A DNA stretch of 8,697 bases from Sedimentisphaerales bacterium (GCA_016933985.1 JAFGTU010000344.1:1-8697); one strand, 5' to 3'; shown: positions 1-6,863, counted from the stretch's first letter. The notes: a model not told the origin generated them from the sequence alone. Numbers and translations are program-made.

Positions 1-98
1 CTGCCGATGATTAAGCACGCCAGCAGGACGAGTTGGACCAGCGTAGAGACATTTACCTGCCGATTGAACTGCCAGGATTTGGAATTTTCGTTAGCCAT
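1..98 (-). CDS. Small phage membrane protein, lysis-module type (partial, C-terminus outside window)
   Basis: The reading frame opens with ATG at 98-96 and stays open to the window edge, giving 32 residues. The first half is polar and includes a WQFNRQVN segment. The second half (STLVQLVLLACLIIG, about residues 18-32) is strongly hydrophobic and looks like the start of a transmembrane helix, so the N-terminus would be followed directly by a membrane anchor. From memory, short proteins with a W-x-FNRQ-N segment followed by such a helix are common next to lysis genes in prophages; their exact job is not settled, and holin or holin accessory is only a guess. A weak Shine-Dalgarno (GGAAG, 108-112) lies nine bases upstream. 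It is separated from the previous gene by 137 bases holding a palindromic repeat, the largest gap in the window. The C-terminal half is not visible, so the topology cannot be completed. Confidence 0.7.
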   Translation of the reverse strand, partial: MANENSKSWQFNRQVNVSTLVQLVLLACLIIG

Positions 99-116
99 GG
101 TTTTGCACTTCCGATT

Positions 117-186
117 GTCATTCCTGCGCAAGCAGGAATCCACTTGGACCGACACGTTCTGGATTCCGCATCAAGTGCGGAATGAC
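117..186. repeat. 70-base imperfect palindromic dispersed repeat (REP/MITE-like)
   Basis: This element is made of two hairpins. The first is ATTCCTGC (120-127) paired with GCAGGAAT (132-139) around a GCAA loop. The second is ATTCCGCA (163-170) paired with TGCGGAAT (176-183) around a five-base loop. The outer ends also pair with each other: GTCATTCC (117-124) with GGAATGAC (179-186). The inner edges pair as well: GGAATCCA (135-142) with TGGATTCC (160-167). The element can therefore fold either as two small hairpins or as one long cruciform. Sequences of the form TCATTCC...GGAATCCA...TGGATTCC...GGAATGA are known as high-copy intergenic repeats in various bacteria. A plus-strand frame through it encodes a pseudo-protein (about 7-192) often mis-annotated in such repeats; it is not a gene. 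No U-tract follows either hairpin, so it is not a classical terminator. Confidence 0.85.
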
Positions 187-235
187 GGATAAACGCTGTG
201 CCGCATAGAGAGTTTTGTCTCGGTTCTCACATACG

Positions 236-571
236 TCACGGCACGGCGTAGAAGACGTTCTTATCGCCAACCCTGGACATCATCGCAAAGATTCCTGCAG
301 CAAGCGTTCCCTCGGCATCGAAGGGCTCGGCCAAGTTGACCGCCTGTGTCTGCTGGCCTATCTCGGCGGGCACGGAGCCGGCTGCGCCGATCACTACGGT
401 GATAACGTTATACACGTTGTACGATGAATGGCTCTTGATCTTAACCGCCCACGCAGCCGCCCTGGCCCCGGGCGAGGTGACGGCCGAGACCTCCTGCACC
501 CCAGCCGAGCCTTCACGAGCAAGCCGTTGTAACACCTGTTGACTATCGTACATCCCAAATCCGTTACTCAT
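236..571 (-). CDS. Small conserved phage-type protein of unknown function
   Basis: The gene encodes a 111-residue protein with no signal peptide or clear transmembrane segment. Its start is ATG at 571-569, four bases after the stop of the hub-like gene. Its Shine-Dalgarno AAGAGGA (581-587) lies within the last codons of that gene, so the two are probably translationally coupled. The N-terminus (MSNGFGMYDSQQVLQRLARE) looks helical. The middle contains a SPGARAAAWAVKIKSHSSYNVYNV stretch (roughly 53-57 and onward) that looks like beta strands, followed by a Gly/Ala-rich and acidic segment and an NVFYAVP end. I do not recognise a named family. Position directly after the hub-like gene suggests a small virion or tail-completion protein. 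A cytoplasmic assembly factor is equally possible. It is the last gene before the repeat-bearing gap and probably ends this tightly packed run. Confidence 0.75.
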   Translation of the reverse strand: MSNGFGMYDSQQVLQRLAREGSAGVQEVSAVTSPGARAAAWAVKIKSHSSYNVYNVITVVIGAAGSVPAEIGQQTQAVNLAEPFDAEGTLAAGIFAMMSRVGDKNVFYAVP

Positions 572-575
572 AGCG

Positions 576-2405
576 TCAATTCCTCTTGCGAATGATCCTT
601 AAATTCGTGCATTGCTTGGCGAAATCCATTTGCACACGCGCGATCGTGCTTGTGCTGCGATTGTCGCTCCTGACCGAAAGCAGGTCTCTGCTTTCCGGAC
701 TGCAATCGATCCTGTCGCCGAGGCTGTAATCGAATCCAAGGTACGGCGTTTGCACCTCCATCGTCTCGATGACCTCGGCTAAGCCTTGAGCCGTGTGACG
801 GACGTATTCATAGAGGGCATCGGTATCATCCACTTCGTCGGCGGCACCGAGCCCATTATTCGCCCCGCCATAGAAAATACTCTGTGTGGAGACCTTGCGA
901 TACTTGAACTGGCGGGGCAGCGTGATCAGGTGATCGACCACCGGGATCGTCGAATTCACCGGCCCGTCGGCTACAACGCAGGTCAAGCGCTCATCGCTCG
1001 TCACCGAGGCTGTTATCCTGAACTTCAGCATCCCCTTCAGGGACGCCACCCATGTATCCACGTCGAGCTGGTCGCTGCTGAGCCAAATTCCACACTCATC
1101 GAGCAAGTTGTTGAAGGCGTAGAGATACTGCCACCAATTGGCCCCTCCGTCGTATGAGACCTCCAGAAAATAGCCAAGCGACTTGCCCTGCTGATCGGCG
1201 CTCAGGGCAGGCCAAAATCGCCTCCTGTTGTGCACAAAGCTTCCTTTCTCAAACACCTTCGAAAAGTCGAATGCATCGCCCTGGTTATACGGCTCATTCG
1301 TGTAATCGCCGGCTTCGTTGAGACACCACTTGCGATACACGTCCTTGACCTGATAAAAGACTGGATTCGTAGAGGGCGAGAACATATCGTAGTCCGTATC
1401 CTCCAGGCTCGGATCCCACGCCTTGACCAGCTCGAAGCTCGCCTCATAGACCTTGAAATCGCCCTGCCCGATATACCTGTGCGTTAGAGGCCAGAAGTTC
1501 TTGACGCTGCTGAGACCTGCGATGTTGGTCTTTGATATGCTCAGCCGTTCGCCGCCGGGCTGAAGATTCAGCTCAACTGTTCTGGCTGCGCCGTTTCCAT
1601 AGAACACAATAGCCTCTCTCGGGCCCGTCTCGGCCAAACGCGGCACAAACTTGAACTGCAGGTTAATCCTTTCACAACAACGGTGCAGCGCTTCTAAGAG
1701 ACTCAACCCGGTAACATCGAGGTCTCGGACTACCTGGTATTCAGTCAGTGCTGCTAATCGCTCGCTTTGCGGTATCTGCAATCGCCCGCCAGGCAGGTAT
1801 TCACTGAGCAGATAATCGATTACCTCGGCATACTTCCATGCCTTGCCGTTCATCGGTTCAGCACAGAAGGCTACGTAGCTCTTCCCACCAACTCGAATAG
1901 GCGCAGAAGTTGCATTTGCCCGGCCATCCGGGTTGAATACGGTGTCAAGACCGGGCAGGAACACAGTGGAGCCGCTGTCAACCGCTATTCGTTGTCCGTA
2001 CACTGTGACGCGACCAAGCTGCGTGTTGAAATCCCTTGCAATAATCTCCACTCTCTCACCCTCGGGTCCGAGCGTTGTCTCAATTCCTTCTACCCGACCG
2101 CAGAAGATCGGAAAGCTGAAAGCCGCAGCGCTGGGCGCGACGCCGTTATAGCACTGCCGAATACAGGCGGAGTCGCCCATCGCAAACTTGGCTTCTATCT
2201 CTTCGGCAGTGATCAAATCGCTGTCCGTATATGGCGCAGGATTGTAAGCAAGTCTTGCCCAACTGAAGTTGGGCCAGACGTCACGAACGATTTCCACCAC
2301 TTCGAGCACAGGGCATAACTTCCCGCCGATCTCGACGGAGACCGTCGCTGCCGGCAGTGCAAGCTTGCCATGCTCGGATTGAAAGAAGTCGATTCTATTG
2401 GACAT
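576..2405 (-). CDS. Putative phage tail hub / baseplate hub-like protein
   Basis: This is a 609-residue protein, the largest in the window. ATG at 2405-2403 is chosen over an in-frame TTG two codons earlier because CGAGGG (2414-2419) sits eight bases upstream of it. Residues 20-135 include VSVEIGGKL, a FCGRVEGIET segment and VEIIARDFNTQLG. This 'property, excursion-definition, own-domain' order resembles the first domain of tail hub proteins (gpD, gp27 and gp44 type). Residues 190-255 (YAEVIDYLLSEYLPGG, then VVRDLDVTGLSLLEALHRCC) resemble the second hub domain. A segment at about 400-480 with FLEVSYDGGANWWQYLYAF looks like an inserted beta domain. The C-terminus (YSLGDRIDCSPESRDLL and a final strand pair) is again hub-like. 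If right, it would form the ring at the tail tip to which fibres attach. The fold call is by eye; a large virion protein of unknown type is the alternative. Confidence 0.6.
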   Translation of the reverse strand: MSNRIDFFQSEHGKLALPAATVSVEIGGKLCPVLEVVEIVRDVWPNFSWARLAYNPAPYTDSDLITAEEIEAKFAMGDSACIRQCYNGVAPSAAAFSFPIFCGRVEGIETTLGPEGERVEIIARDFNTQLGRVTVYGQRIAVDSGSTVFLPGLDTVFNPDGRANATSAPIRVGGKSYVAFCAEPMNGKAWKYAEVIDYLLSEYLPGGRLQIPQSERLAALTEYQVVRDLDVTGLSLLEALHRCCERINLQFKFVPRLAETGPREAIVFYGNGAARTVELNLQPGGERLSISKTNIAGLSSVKNFWPLTHRYIGQGDFKVYEASFELVKAWDPSLEDTDYDMFSPSTNPVFYQVKDVYRKWCLNEAGDYTNEPYNQGDAFDFSKVFEKGSFVHNRRRFWPALSADQQGKSLGYFLEVSYDGGANWWQYLYAFNNLLDECGIWLSSDQLDVDTWVASLKGMLKFRITASVTSDERLTCVVADGPVNSTIPVVDHLITLPRQFKYRKVSTQSIFYGGANNGLGAADEVDDTDALYEYVRHTAQGLAEVIETMEVQTPYLGFDYSLGDRIDCSPESRDLLSVRSDNRSTSTIARVQMDFAKQCTNLRIIRKRN

Positions 2406-2413
2406 TCGCAATA

Positions 2414-2419
2414 CCCTCG
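2414..2419 (-). promoter_or_regulatory. Ribosome binding site deciding the hub-like gene start
   Basis: CGAGGG on the minus strand lies eight bases before ATG 2405-2403 and only two bases before the in-frame TTG at 2411-2409. The spacing favours the ATG. It falls in the 20-base gap after the LamG gene stop. Confidence 0.65.
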
Positions 2420-2425
2420 GTTCTT

Positions 2426-3985
2426 TTAGACAGCCTGGACATTCAGGATAGCAATCGCATCAGGACTGCCGGGCGGCACTTCAATTCTCAACAAGGCCGG
2501 CGAATCGTTCTCCACACCGGCAACGTCCTCGGCTCTAATAGCAAACAAGTATCTGCCCGCACCGGGCGTGCTGCTTTCATAGCTGTAGAATTTTCGCCCG
2601 TCGTACGCGATCGCTGCGATGGGATTATCGTAATCAATCTGCCCGGTGCCGGCGTCATGATAAATGTTGAAGTACGCCGGGGCCGCCTTCTGTTCGAGCA
2701 CGCTGTAGAACCAGGTCAGCCGAACCTTATCGCCTTCCGCCGCCTCGGCTATCGAACTGAAAATATCATTCGGCCGCGGCTCGACCAAGTCTCTGTCTGT
2801 ATCCAAGGACAACTTGACAGCGGCGGCAAGAGTGCGCTCCTGAACTCCGCATTGATTAAATCGCCGGACGACATAGAAACAAGTCGAGTCGCCGCCATGC
2901 TCGACATAGCAAGGCGGCAAGATCAAGCCCGCCTTCAAATTCGCTACGCTCAATATGTTCTCAAAATCAATGCTGCGCATCTCAGGCCCGCGATAGAGCG
3001 CAGAGCAGCCGCCAACCCGCATCCAGAACCAGCCCAAACTCAGTACGTTGCCGAGCTTGAACGCATTGGCTGTCATACCCGCAAACAGTGCATCCTTGAG
3101 CCATGTCCTTTCAGGCAAGATAGACGACAGCTCGCCGCTAATGCTCAGGGCGGCAGTTGCCGCAGATTCAGCCGACGTCGAACCAATAAGCTTTCTTGCC
3201 ACTCTAACGCTGCCGGACGCACTGGATTGTCCGTTCGAAGTGCTGGCTATATTTATGACGCCCGACGTTAGAGTCGAGAGCAGTTCCGGCCTCAGGCGAC
3301 TGCCGAACATCGCAAATGGGTCGCGATAGAGCCAAACAATTTCCCCCGGTGTCAGGCTTCGGTTCCACACCTGGACAACGACAATCGCTCCATCCCAGCC
3401 GTTGCCGCCGTTATAGTCTCCGCCGATTCCCATCCGCTCTATGGAACTGTCAATCCCGACAGCCGAGGTCTCCTCGCCAAGATAAACACCGTCGCCGTAA
3501 ATTACATTCTTGCTGTTGTGAACGGCAACGATGTGACGCAGTTGACCGACCGAGAAAAAATCCAGTTTGCCAACCAGGCCCGAAGAGCCTCCGCTGAAGC
3601 AGAAAAACTCCAATTTCGTTCCGGCCAATCGCAGCCCAAAACCCGTCGAGCCCGGACTGTTGTCCACAATGTACCGCGTTGATGCCGTCACATCAGCAAC
3701 CACCCAAGCGCTTATTGTCAGTTCATCGTATTGGGTCCCGTCAAAGGCCGTGTTTGCATTGTTGTAGCTGCCCTGCGAATCCATCGCCCAGCCTAACCGG
3801 CTCAAACGCCATCCGGCACTGCCCTGGAATACAGCATTGTTGCCGTAGCCGCTGACATCGAAGAGCTTTGAGCCGGAACTCTCATTCGCCGGCCAGCATC
3901 CGACGAGACCGTCGGACAGGGGGTGTCCGACGATAAGGTGCGCACCCGCCGGAGGTTTAATTGTGAATTTCGCGCCTAAGATCAT
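2426..3985 (-). CDS. LamG (concanavalin-A-like) domain phage protein with C-terminal FN3-like module
   Basis: The gene encodes 519 residues. ATG at 3985-3983 is taken as start; an in-frame TTG two codons earlier (3991-3989) overlaps the stop of the preceding gene and is the alternative. Residues 20-228 form a laminin-G/ConA-like lectin domain: HPLSDGLVGCWPANESSG, DVSGYGNN, the strand DELTISAWV, and the closing GWDGAIVVVQVWNRSLTPGE with LYRDPFAMFGSR. This opening and closing is typical of LamG domains in phage tail proteins, which probably bind surface glycans. Residues 240-290 are a Ser/Ala-rich linker with two loosely similar halves. Residues 290-400 are a beta-rich segment with several cysteines. 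Residues 415-505 form an FN3-like module with FNIYHDAGTGQIDYDNP and GRYLFAIRAEDVAG, also found in the gene at 6864-7640. The likely role is an exposed adhesion protein of the tail. Start is uncertain because only a weak GAG lies upstream of the ATG. Confidence 0.85.
   Translation of the reverse strand: MILGAKFTIKPPAGAHLIVGHPLSDGLVGCWPANESSGSKLFDVSGYGNNAVFQGSAGWRLSRLGWAMDSQGSYNNANTAFDGTQYDELTISAWVVADVTASTRYIVDNSPGSTGFGLRLAGTKLEFFCFSGGSSGLVGKLDFFSVGQLRHIVAVHNSKNVIYGDGVYLGEETSAVGIDSSIERMGIGGDYNGGNGWDGAIVVVQVWNRSLTPGEIVWLYRDPFAMFGSRLRPELLSTLTSGVINIASTSNGQSSASGSVRVARKLIGSTSAESAATAALSISGELSSILPERTWLKDALFAGMTANAFKLGNVLSLGWFWMRVGGCSALYRGPEMRSIDFENILSVANLKAGLILPPCYVEHGGDSTCFYVVRRFNQCGVQERTLAAAVKLSLDTDRDLVEPRPNDIFSSIAEAAEGDKVRLTWFYSVLEQKAAPAYFNIYHDAGTGQIDYDNPIAAIAYDGRKFYSYESSTPGAGRYLFAIRAEDVAGVENDSPALLRIEVPPGSPDAIAILNVQAV
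2471..2680 (-). repeat. FN3-like module, copy B
   Basis: This segment codes for about residues 436-505 of the LamG protein. It shares the pattern [VI]Y-x-D-x-GTG-x-IDY-xx-P and AG-x-Y-x-FA-[VI]R-xx-D-xAG with the segment at 6936-7274. At DNA level, 2631-2650 matches 7231-7250 at 18 of 20 positions. The copy here is short, with about 20 residues between the two motifs. Confidence 0.7.
3116..3268 (-). repeat. Ser/Ala-rich degenerate repeat linker within the LamG gene
   Basis: This segment codes for about residues 240-290, between the LamG domain and the later beta domains. Two loosely similar stretches can be seen, INIASTSNGQSSASGSV and GSTSAESAATAALSIS, each a small-residue run followed by an alternating hydrophobic strand. 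It looks like a flexible or extended stalk. The repeat is weak and was judged by eye. Confidence 0.4.
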
Positions 3986-3987
3986 AA

Positions 3988-4464
3988 TCAACTCGATTGT
4001 GCTGTTATGCCGACATACTTCTTGACGTGATTGCTCTCGGTGCCGTCAAGCGCCGAGCCGCTCTTGTTTTCGACGATGATCCCCCACTTGCCTGGTAGCA
4101 GGCCGCCGAAGCCTGCCGCCACGCTCATTATGTCCGATTCGTAAGCGGTACCGGATGCCGGCGTGCTGATGACACCCATCAGCTTTGTATTAGCAAGCGT
4201 CCCGCTGAAAGCCGAGTCGCTGCCCGATGCGCCGCCCGAATAGCCCAGTCCGCTCGAATCGGTTGTGCCGTAGGCATAGACATAGACTGCCTTGTCCCCG
4301 CTGACGGTGCCGCCGGTTTTAACCTTCAACTGAACCTGCGCATCGAGATAAAGATTGCTGCTGTTGTCAACCACGTCGCTTTGGCGCTTGGCGCTGTCGG
4401 CAAGCGATGCAAGGCTGATGGTTATGCTCGCCGCGCTTGCGTATTTCGTCTTGATATCCGCCAT
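3988..4464 (-). CDS. Small conserved phage tail/structural protein
   Basis: This is a 158-residue protein starting at ATG 4464-4462, with a strong Shine-Dalgarno AAAAGGAG (4472-4479) seven bases upstream. It has a helical-to-strand opening (MADIKTKYASAASITISLAS), a conserved-looking SSNLYLDAQVQLKVKTGG segment near residues 35-52, then AVYVYAYGTTDSSGLGYSGG (about 59-78) and a Gly-rich GFGGLLPGKWGIIVENKSG end (about 118-136). From memory, proteins of this length and motif order recur in tailed-phage structural clusters beside the small tail-fibre protein encoded just upstream. I do not know a settled name. Its beta-rich, Gly/Ser-rich composition suits a virion surface or tail component. Its stop overlaps the possible TTG start of the LamG gene by two bases, which suggests coupled expression of the two. 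Confidence 0.85.
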   Translation of the reverse strand: MADIKTKYASAASITISLASLADSAKRQSDVVDNSSNLYLDAQVQLKVKTGGTVSGDKAVYVYAYGTTDSSGLGYSGGASGSDSAFSGTLANTKLMGVISTPASGTAYESDIMSVAAGFGGLLPGKWGIIVENKSGSALDGTESNHVKKYVGITAQSS

Positions 4465-4484
4465 TTCTAATCTCCTTTTGTTGT

Positions 4485-4880
4485 CTAATTTAGCGATACG
4501 TCCAGATCGCCAGCTGCAAATTTCACCGTGTCTCCGCTGCTAATCGATTTGGATGTGTTTAACGCCCCGTGAATCAGCAGATTCCCTCCCGATGCGGCAT
4601 CCATAAGAGCGAAGTGAGTTATAGTTCCCCAACTCCCCGTAGCCTCGTTGAATGTAATTGCATTAACATTGTCGATAGCCCCGCCGGACGCCGCATTCCA
4701 ATCGGCCTCGGTCGTCTGAACCCTGGCATACCCGCTGCCGCTCGGCTCGGCCAACCCGGAGCCGCTATCCAGAGGATCAGCCGTTGACAACGCCACGTAA
4801 ATCGGCGGCGGCGTGAAACTACCCTTGCCAAATACGTGATCCAAAAGCTCGTCTTCCAAATAGTTGCTGAAACTTCCCAT
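4485..4880 (-). CDS. Small phage tail fibre protein (Gp80-like family)
   Basis: The gene encodes 131 residues from ATG 4880-4878, with GGGGAG (4888-4893) seven bases upstream. The motif order is that of a small family widely annotated as phage tail fibre protein: MGSFSNYLEDELLDHVFGKG at the N-terminus, IYVALSTADPLDSGSGLAEP (about 27-46), GYARVQ, AITFNEATGSWGTITHFALM and then LLIHGALNTSKSISSGDTVKF, with an alternating hydrophobic final strand. The length is typical for the family and the gene appears complete. The protein would be a small beta-structured subunit of the tail tip or fibre; its exact place in the virion is not known to me. It lies between the beta-helix gene and another small structural gene, with gaps of 18 and 20 bases, and is surely expressed with them. 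Confidence 0.9.
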   Translation of the reverse strand: MGSFSNYLEDELLDHVFGKGSFTPPPIYVALSTADPLDSGSGLAEPSGSGYARVQTTEADWNAASGGAIDNVNAITFNEATGSWGTITHFALMDAASGGNLLIHGALNTSKSISSGDTVKFAAGDLDVSLN

Positions 4881-4898
4881 CTGTTATCTCCCCAAATT

Positions 4899-6005
4899 CT
4901 AGCTTGGTGTTCTCGTAAGTGTTGTTTCCTCGTCGCTTGACGCGTGTGTCAAGAACGCCGTCACGCCATCGCTCTCATAATACGTGATCGACCCACTCAG
5001 CTTGTTTTGGACGGCCTTGTTCACAAGCACCTTGGCTGCCTTATCCAAGGCCATATCCGACAAGGCGGTATTGACTTGAACATTGACGGCATCGGCCCAG
5101 CCAGAACCGCTTTGGGTAATTGTCCCGTTGGAAGTCTCATACGCACAACCGCACGCCACAAGCCTGCCATTCGCCTGCCACAAATCGTAAGGTCCGCTGC
5201 TCGCATTAGCGGATGCCGATTTGATCGCACAGTTCTCAAGCACTGCGACTGCTCCGGAGCCGTTCACCAAAACTCCATAAGCCTGGCCCGTATGGCCGCT
5301 CCCAGCCTCCGCTTCAAAGGTGCAGTTCTTGAAAACAACGCGGCTGTTCGATATGCAATACGCCGCTCCATTCTCTCTGTCGCTCGTGTCGTTCCTCTGC
5401 GCAGTGAAAACGCAATTGCTGTACGCGCCGCGGCCCGCACCAAATAAGGCGCGACAGTCAACGCCGCTTGTGTACGTCCCGTATGCAATGAAGATGCAGC
5501 CTTCGACAACAACTCTCTCGGCGGTGCCGAAATTGCTACCGTCGTACTTGCCTCTGATGCTGCTGCCCCGCACAAAGACATTCTCGGCCCCGTACCCGTA
5601 CAGCCCGTTGTATCCTCCGTAGAGGTCGCAGTTATCGATGACAACGTTTGTCTTGCTCGATATATCAACGGCTTTTGCCAATACCGCCAGAGCTTCAACC
5701 GCCAAATTGCGCAGTACGCTATTATCAGCCGCAACAACGCCTGTGCCGCTCGCGGGAATAATCCTCGACTTGTTACGGTTGGCGCCGATCAACGTCAGGG
5801 CCTTACCGGAGAAATTGACGCTCTCAGCATAATCACCGGGCCAGATAATAATTGTATCCCCGCTGGCTGCCGCCGAGACCGCTGCGCCGATTGTCAGCTT
5901 CGCATCGTTGGCAAGATTCACGGGATACTGCCCCGCATGACCACTGTTAAAATCGCTGCCGCTCTTGGCAATGTGCCATGTATGGTTGGAATCCAGGAAA
6001 TACAT
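4899..6005 (-). CDS. Right-handed beta-helix, tailspike-like protein
   Basis: The gene encodes 368 residues from ATG 6005-6003, with TAAGGAG (6011-6017) five bases upstream. Residues 38-85 (GAAVSAAASGDTIIIWPGDY, then a SGKALTLIGANRNKSRIIP run) are the classic entry of a pectin-lyase-type parallel beta-helix. Residues 95-290 hold repeated coils such as VVIDNCDLYG, VVVEGCIFIA, YSNCVFTA, VVFKNCTFEA and AVLENCAIKS, 28 to 44 residues apart. The C-terminus (from about 306) has a helical DKAAKVLVNKAVQNK and a SGSITYYESDGVTAFLTH strand segment, a plausible attachment or trimerisation end. There is no signal peptide, which argues against a secreted host enzyme. In this setting it is probably a tail spike or fibre that binds, and may degrade, surface polysaccharide. 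I cannot pick out catalytic carboxylates with confidence, so an enzyme activity is not claimed. Confidence 0.85.
   Translation of the reverse strand: MYFLDSNHTWHIAKSGSDFNSGHAGQYPVNLANDAKLTIGAAVSAAASGDTIIIWPGDYAESVNFSGKALTLIGANRNKSRIIPASGTGVVAADNSVLRNLAVEALAVLAKAVDISSKTNVVIDNCDLYGGYNGLYGYGAENVFVRGSSIRGKYDGSNFGTAERVVVEGCIFIAYGTYTSGVDCRALFGAGRGAYSNCVFTAQRNDTSDRENGAAYCISNSRVVFKNCTFEAEAGSGHTGQAYGVLVNGSGAVAVLENCAIKSASANASSGPYDLWQANGRLVACGCAYETSNGTITQSGSGWADAVNVQVNTALSDMALDKAAKVLVNKAVQNKLSGSITYYESDGVTAFLTHASSDEETTLTRTPS
5133..5645 (-). repeat. Beta-helix coil repeats with a cysteine ladder
   Basis: These are the coding positions of about residues 121-291 of the beta-helix protein. Cysteines C126, C170, C198, C228, C259 and C285 or C287 fall in equivalent places after [VF]x[NG] in successive coils, with steps of 44, 28, 30, 31 and 26-28 residues. 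Confidence 0.6.
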
Positions 6006-6053
6006 TTTCGCTCCTTATGGCAAACCCACTTATCCCTTGCTCAATATCTCAGC

Positions 6054-6842
6054 TTACGTCTCTTCGGTCCACGTCCCGTTTTTGCCTGTTACCGCCCAGT
6101 CGCCGTTCGAATCGGCAATGACCGTCAGGCATTCTCCGATAGCGTCAGCCGATTTATACTTGCCCGCCGTTTGTCCGCTGTCGTCTCGGATGGTCGCCGT
6201 ACCCGGATCAACGCGAAGCTCCTGTGCCGCCTGGACCGCAAAAGTGAACTCCGTCCCCGCAGACGCCGATGCTGGAAGCGTCAGCGTCATGGCCGCTGTT
6301 GCGCCGAGATTGCTGTGAATACTCCCTGATTCGGCCTCCGTTAGTGTATCACCACTCGTATGCACCTCAACCGTCTTCTTGACTCCACCGGCTTCGTACG
6401 GCACCGAAATATTATGCCCCGTCCGGCAATCGGTTATCGAAGTGATGTCACCACCGGATGTGGTCACGGCCGCTAAACGAACATGAGACGTCGTTGTCAT
6501 GTCCGGAAATCCGCTGTATTCGTCTGTAATCAGATTCCCCGACGAATCCAAATAGATGTAGATGCTGTTCTTATCATCCGCCAGCGTATTAGCGGATGAA
6601 CCTGCATAACTGACCAGTTCCGTTCCGATCCAGAACTTGCCCGCCTTGACCCCGATATCCAGTCCGCCCTCGTCATATACGCGCAGGTCGTTCGCCCGCC
6701 GGCTCGCCAGCAGCAGCCGATACAGCAGCTTGCGAAACTCCAGGTAATACGGTGCAGTGCCCGTTGCTATATATTCGACGCCGGTCTCGCTGTCGGATTG
6801 TATGTTCAACAACTCATTTTCGGATGGATATACTTCTGCCAT
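6054..6842 (-). CDS. Tail-fibre-like phage structural protein
   Basis: The gene encodes 262 residues from ATG 6842-6840, with AAGGAG (6849-6854) six bases upstream. The N-terminal 50 residues include a helical stretch (LEFRKLLYRLLLASRRA, about 34-50) that could anchor it to the tail. Residues 55-140 (VYDEGGLDIGVKAGKFWIGT, NSIYIYLDSSGNL, HVRLAAVTTSGGDITSITD) have the look of the repeating beta domains seen near the N-terminus of many phage fibre proteins: a coating of glycine turns, then 'structured value' strands and an ITD-C-R end. Residues 170-255 (NLGATAAMTLTLPASASAGT, FTFAVQAAQELRVDPGTATI, then GECLTVIADSNGDWAV) form a second beta domain of the type found at fibre tips. The gene lies between the FN3-like gene and the beta-helix gene. 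Whether it contacts the host or links other fibres to the tail is inference. Confidence 0.8.
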   Translation of the reverse strand: MAEVYPSENELLNIQSDSETGVEYIATGTAPYYLEFRKLLYRLLLASRRANDLRVYDEGGLDIGVKAGKFWIGTELVSYAGSSANTLADDKNSIYIYLDSSGNLITDEYSGFPDMTTTSHVRLAAVTTSGGDITSITDCRTGHNISVPYEAGGVKKTVEVHTSGDTLTEAESGSIHSNLGATAAMTLTLPASASAGTEFTFAVQAAQELRVDPGTATIRDDSGQTAGKYKSADAIGECLTVIADSNGDWAVTGKNGTWTEET

Positions 6843-6863
6843 TGCATTCTCCTTGTCACCGCC

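Noticed and set aside
120..183. The repeat hairpins read as an intrinsic transcription terminator
   Set aside because: Neither hairpin is followed by a run of T on either strand, so only an effect on RNA stability or Rho-dependent ending remains possible.
7..192. Plus-strand frame of 61 codons at the left end
   Set aside because: Its second half is only the translation of the palindromic repeat, and its first half is antisense to the better-supported membrane-protein gene.
1767..2318. Plus-strand open frame of 183 codons
   Set aside because: It is antisense to the hub-like gene and shows no recognisable motif.
2357..3271. Long plus-strand open frame of 304 codons opposite the LamG and hub-like genes
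   Set aside because: It lies antisense to two genes with recognisable domains, has an Arg/Gln-rich composition typical of a shadow frame, and has no convincing ribosome binding site.
4944..5447. Plus-strand open frame of 167 codons and overlapping minus-strand frames in other phases
   Set aside because: These are shadows of the beta-helix gene, whose repeated coils leave several long open frames in the other phases.
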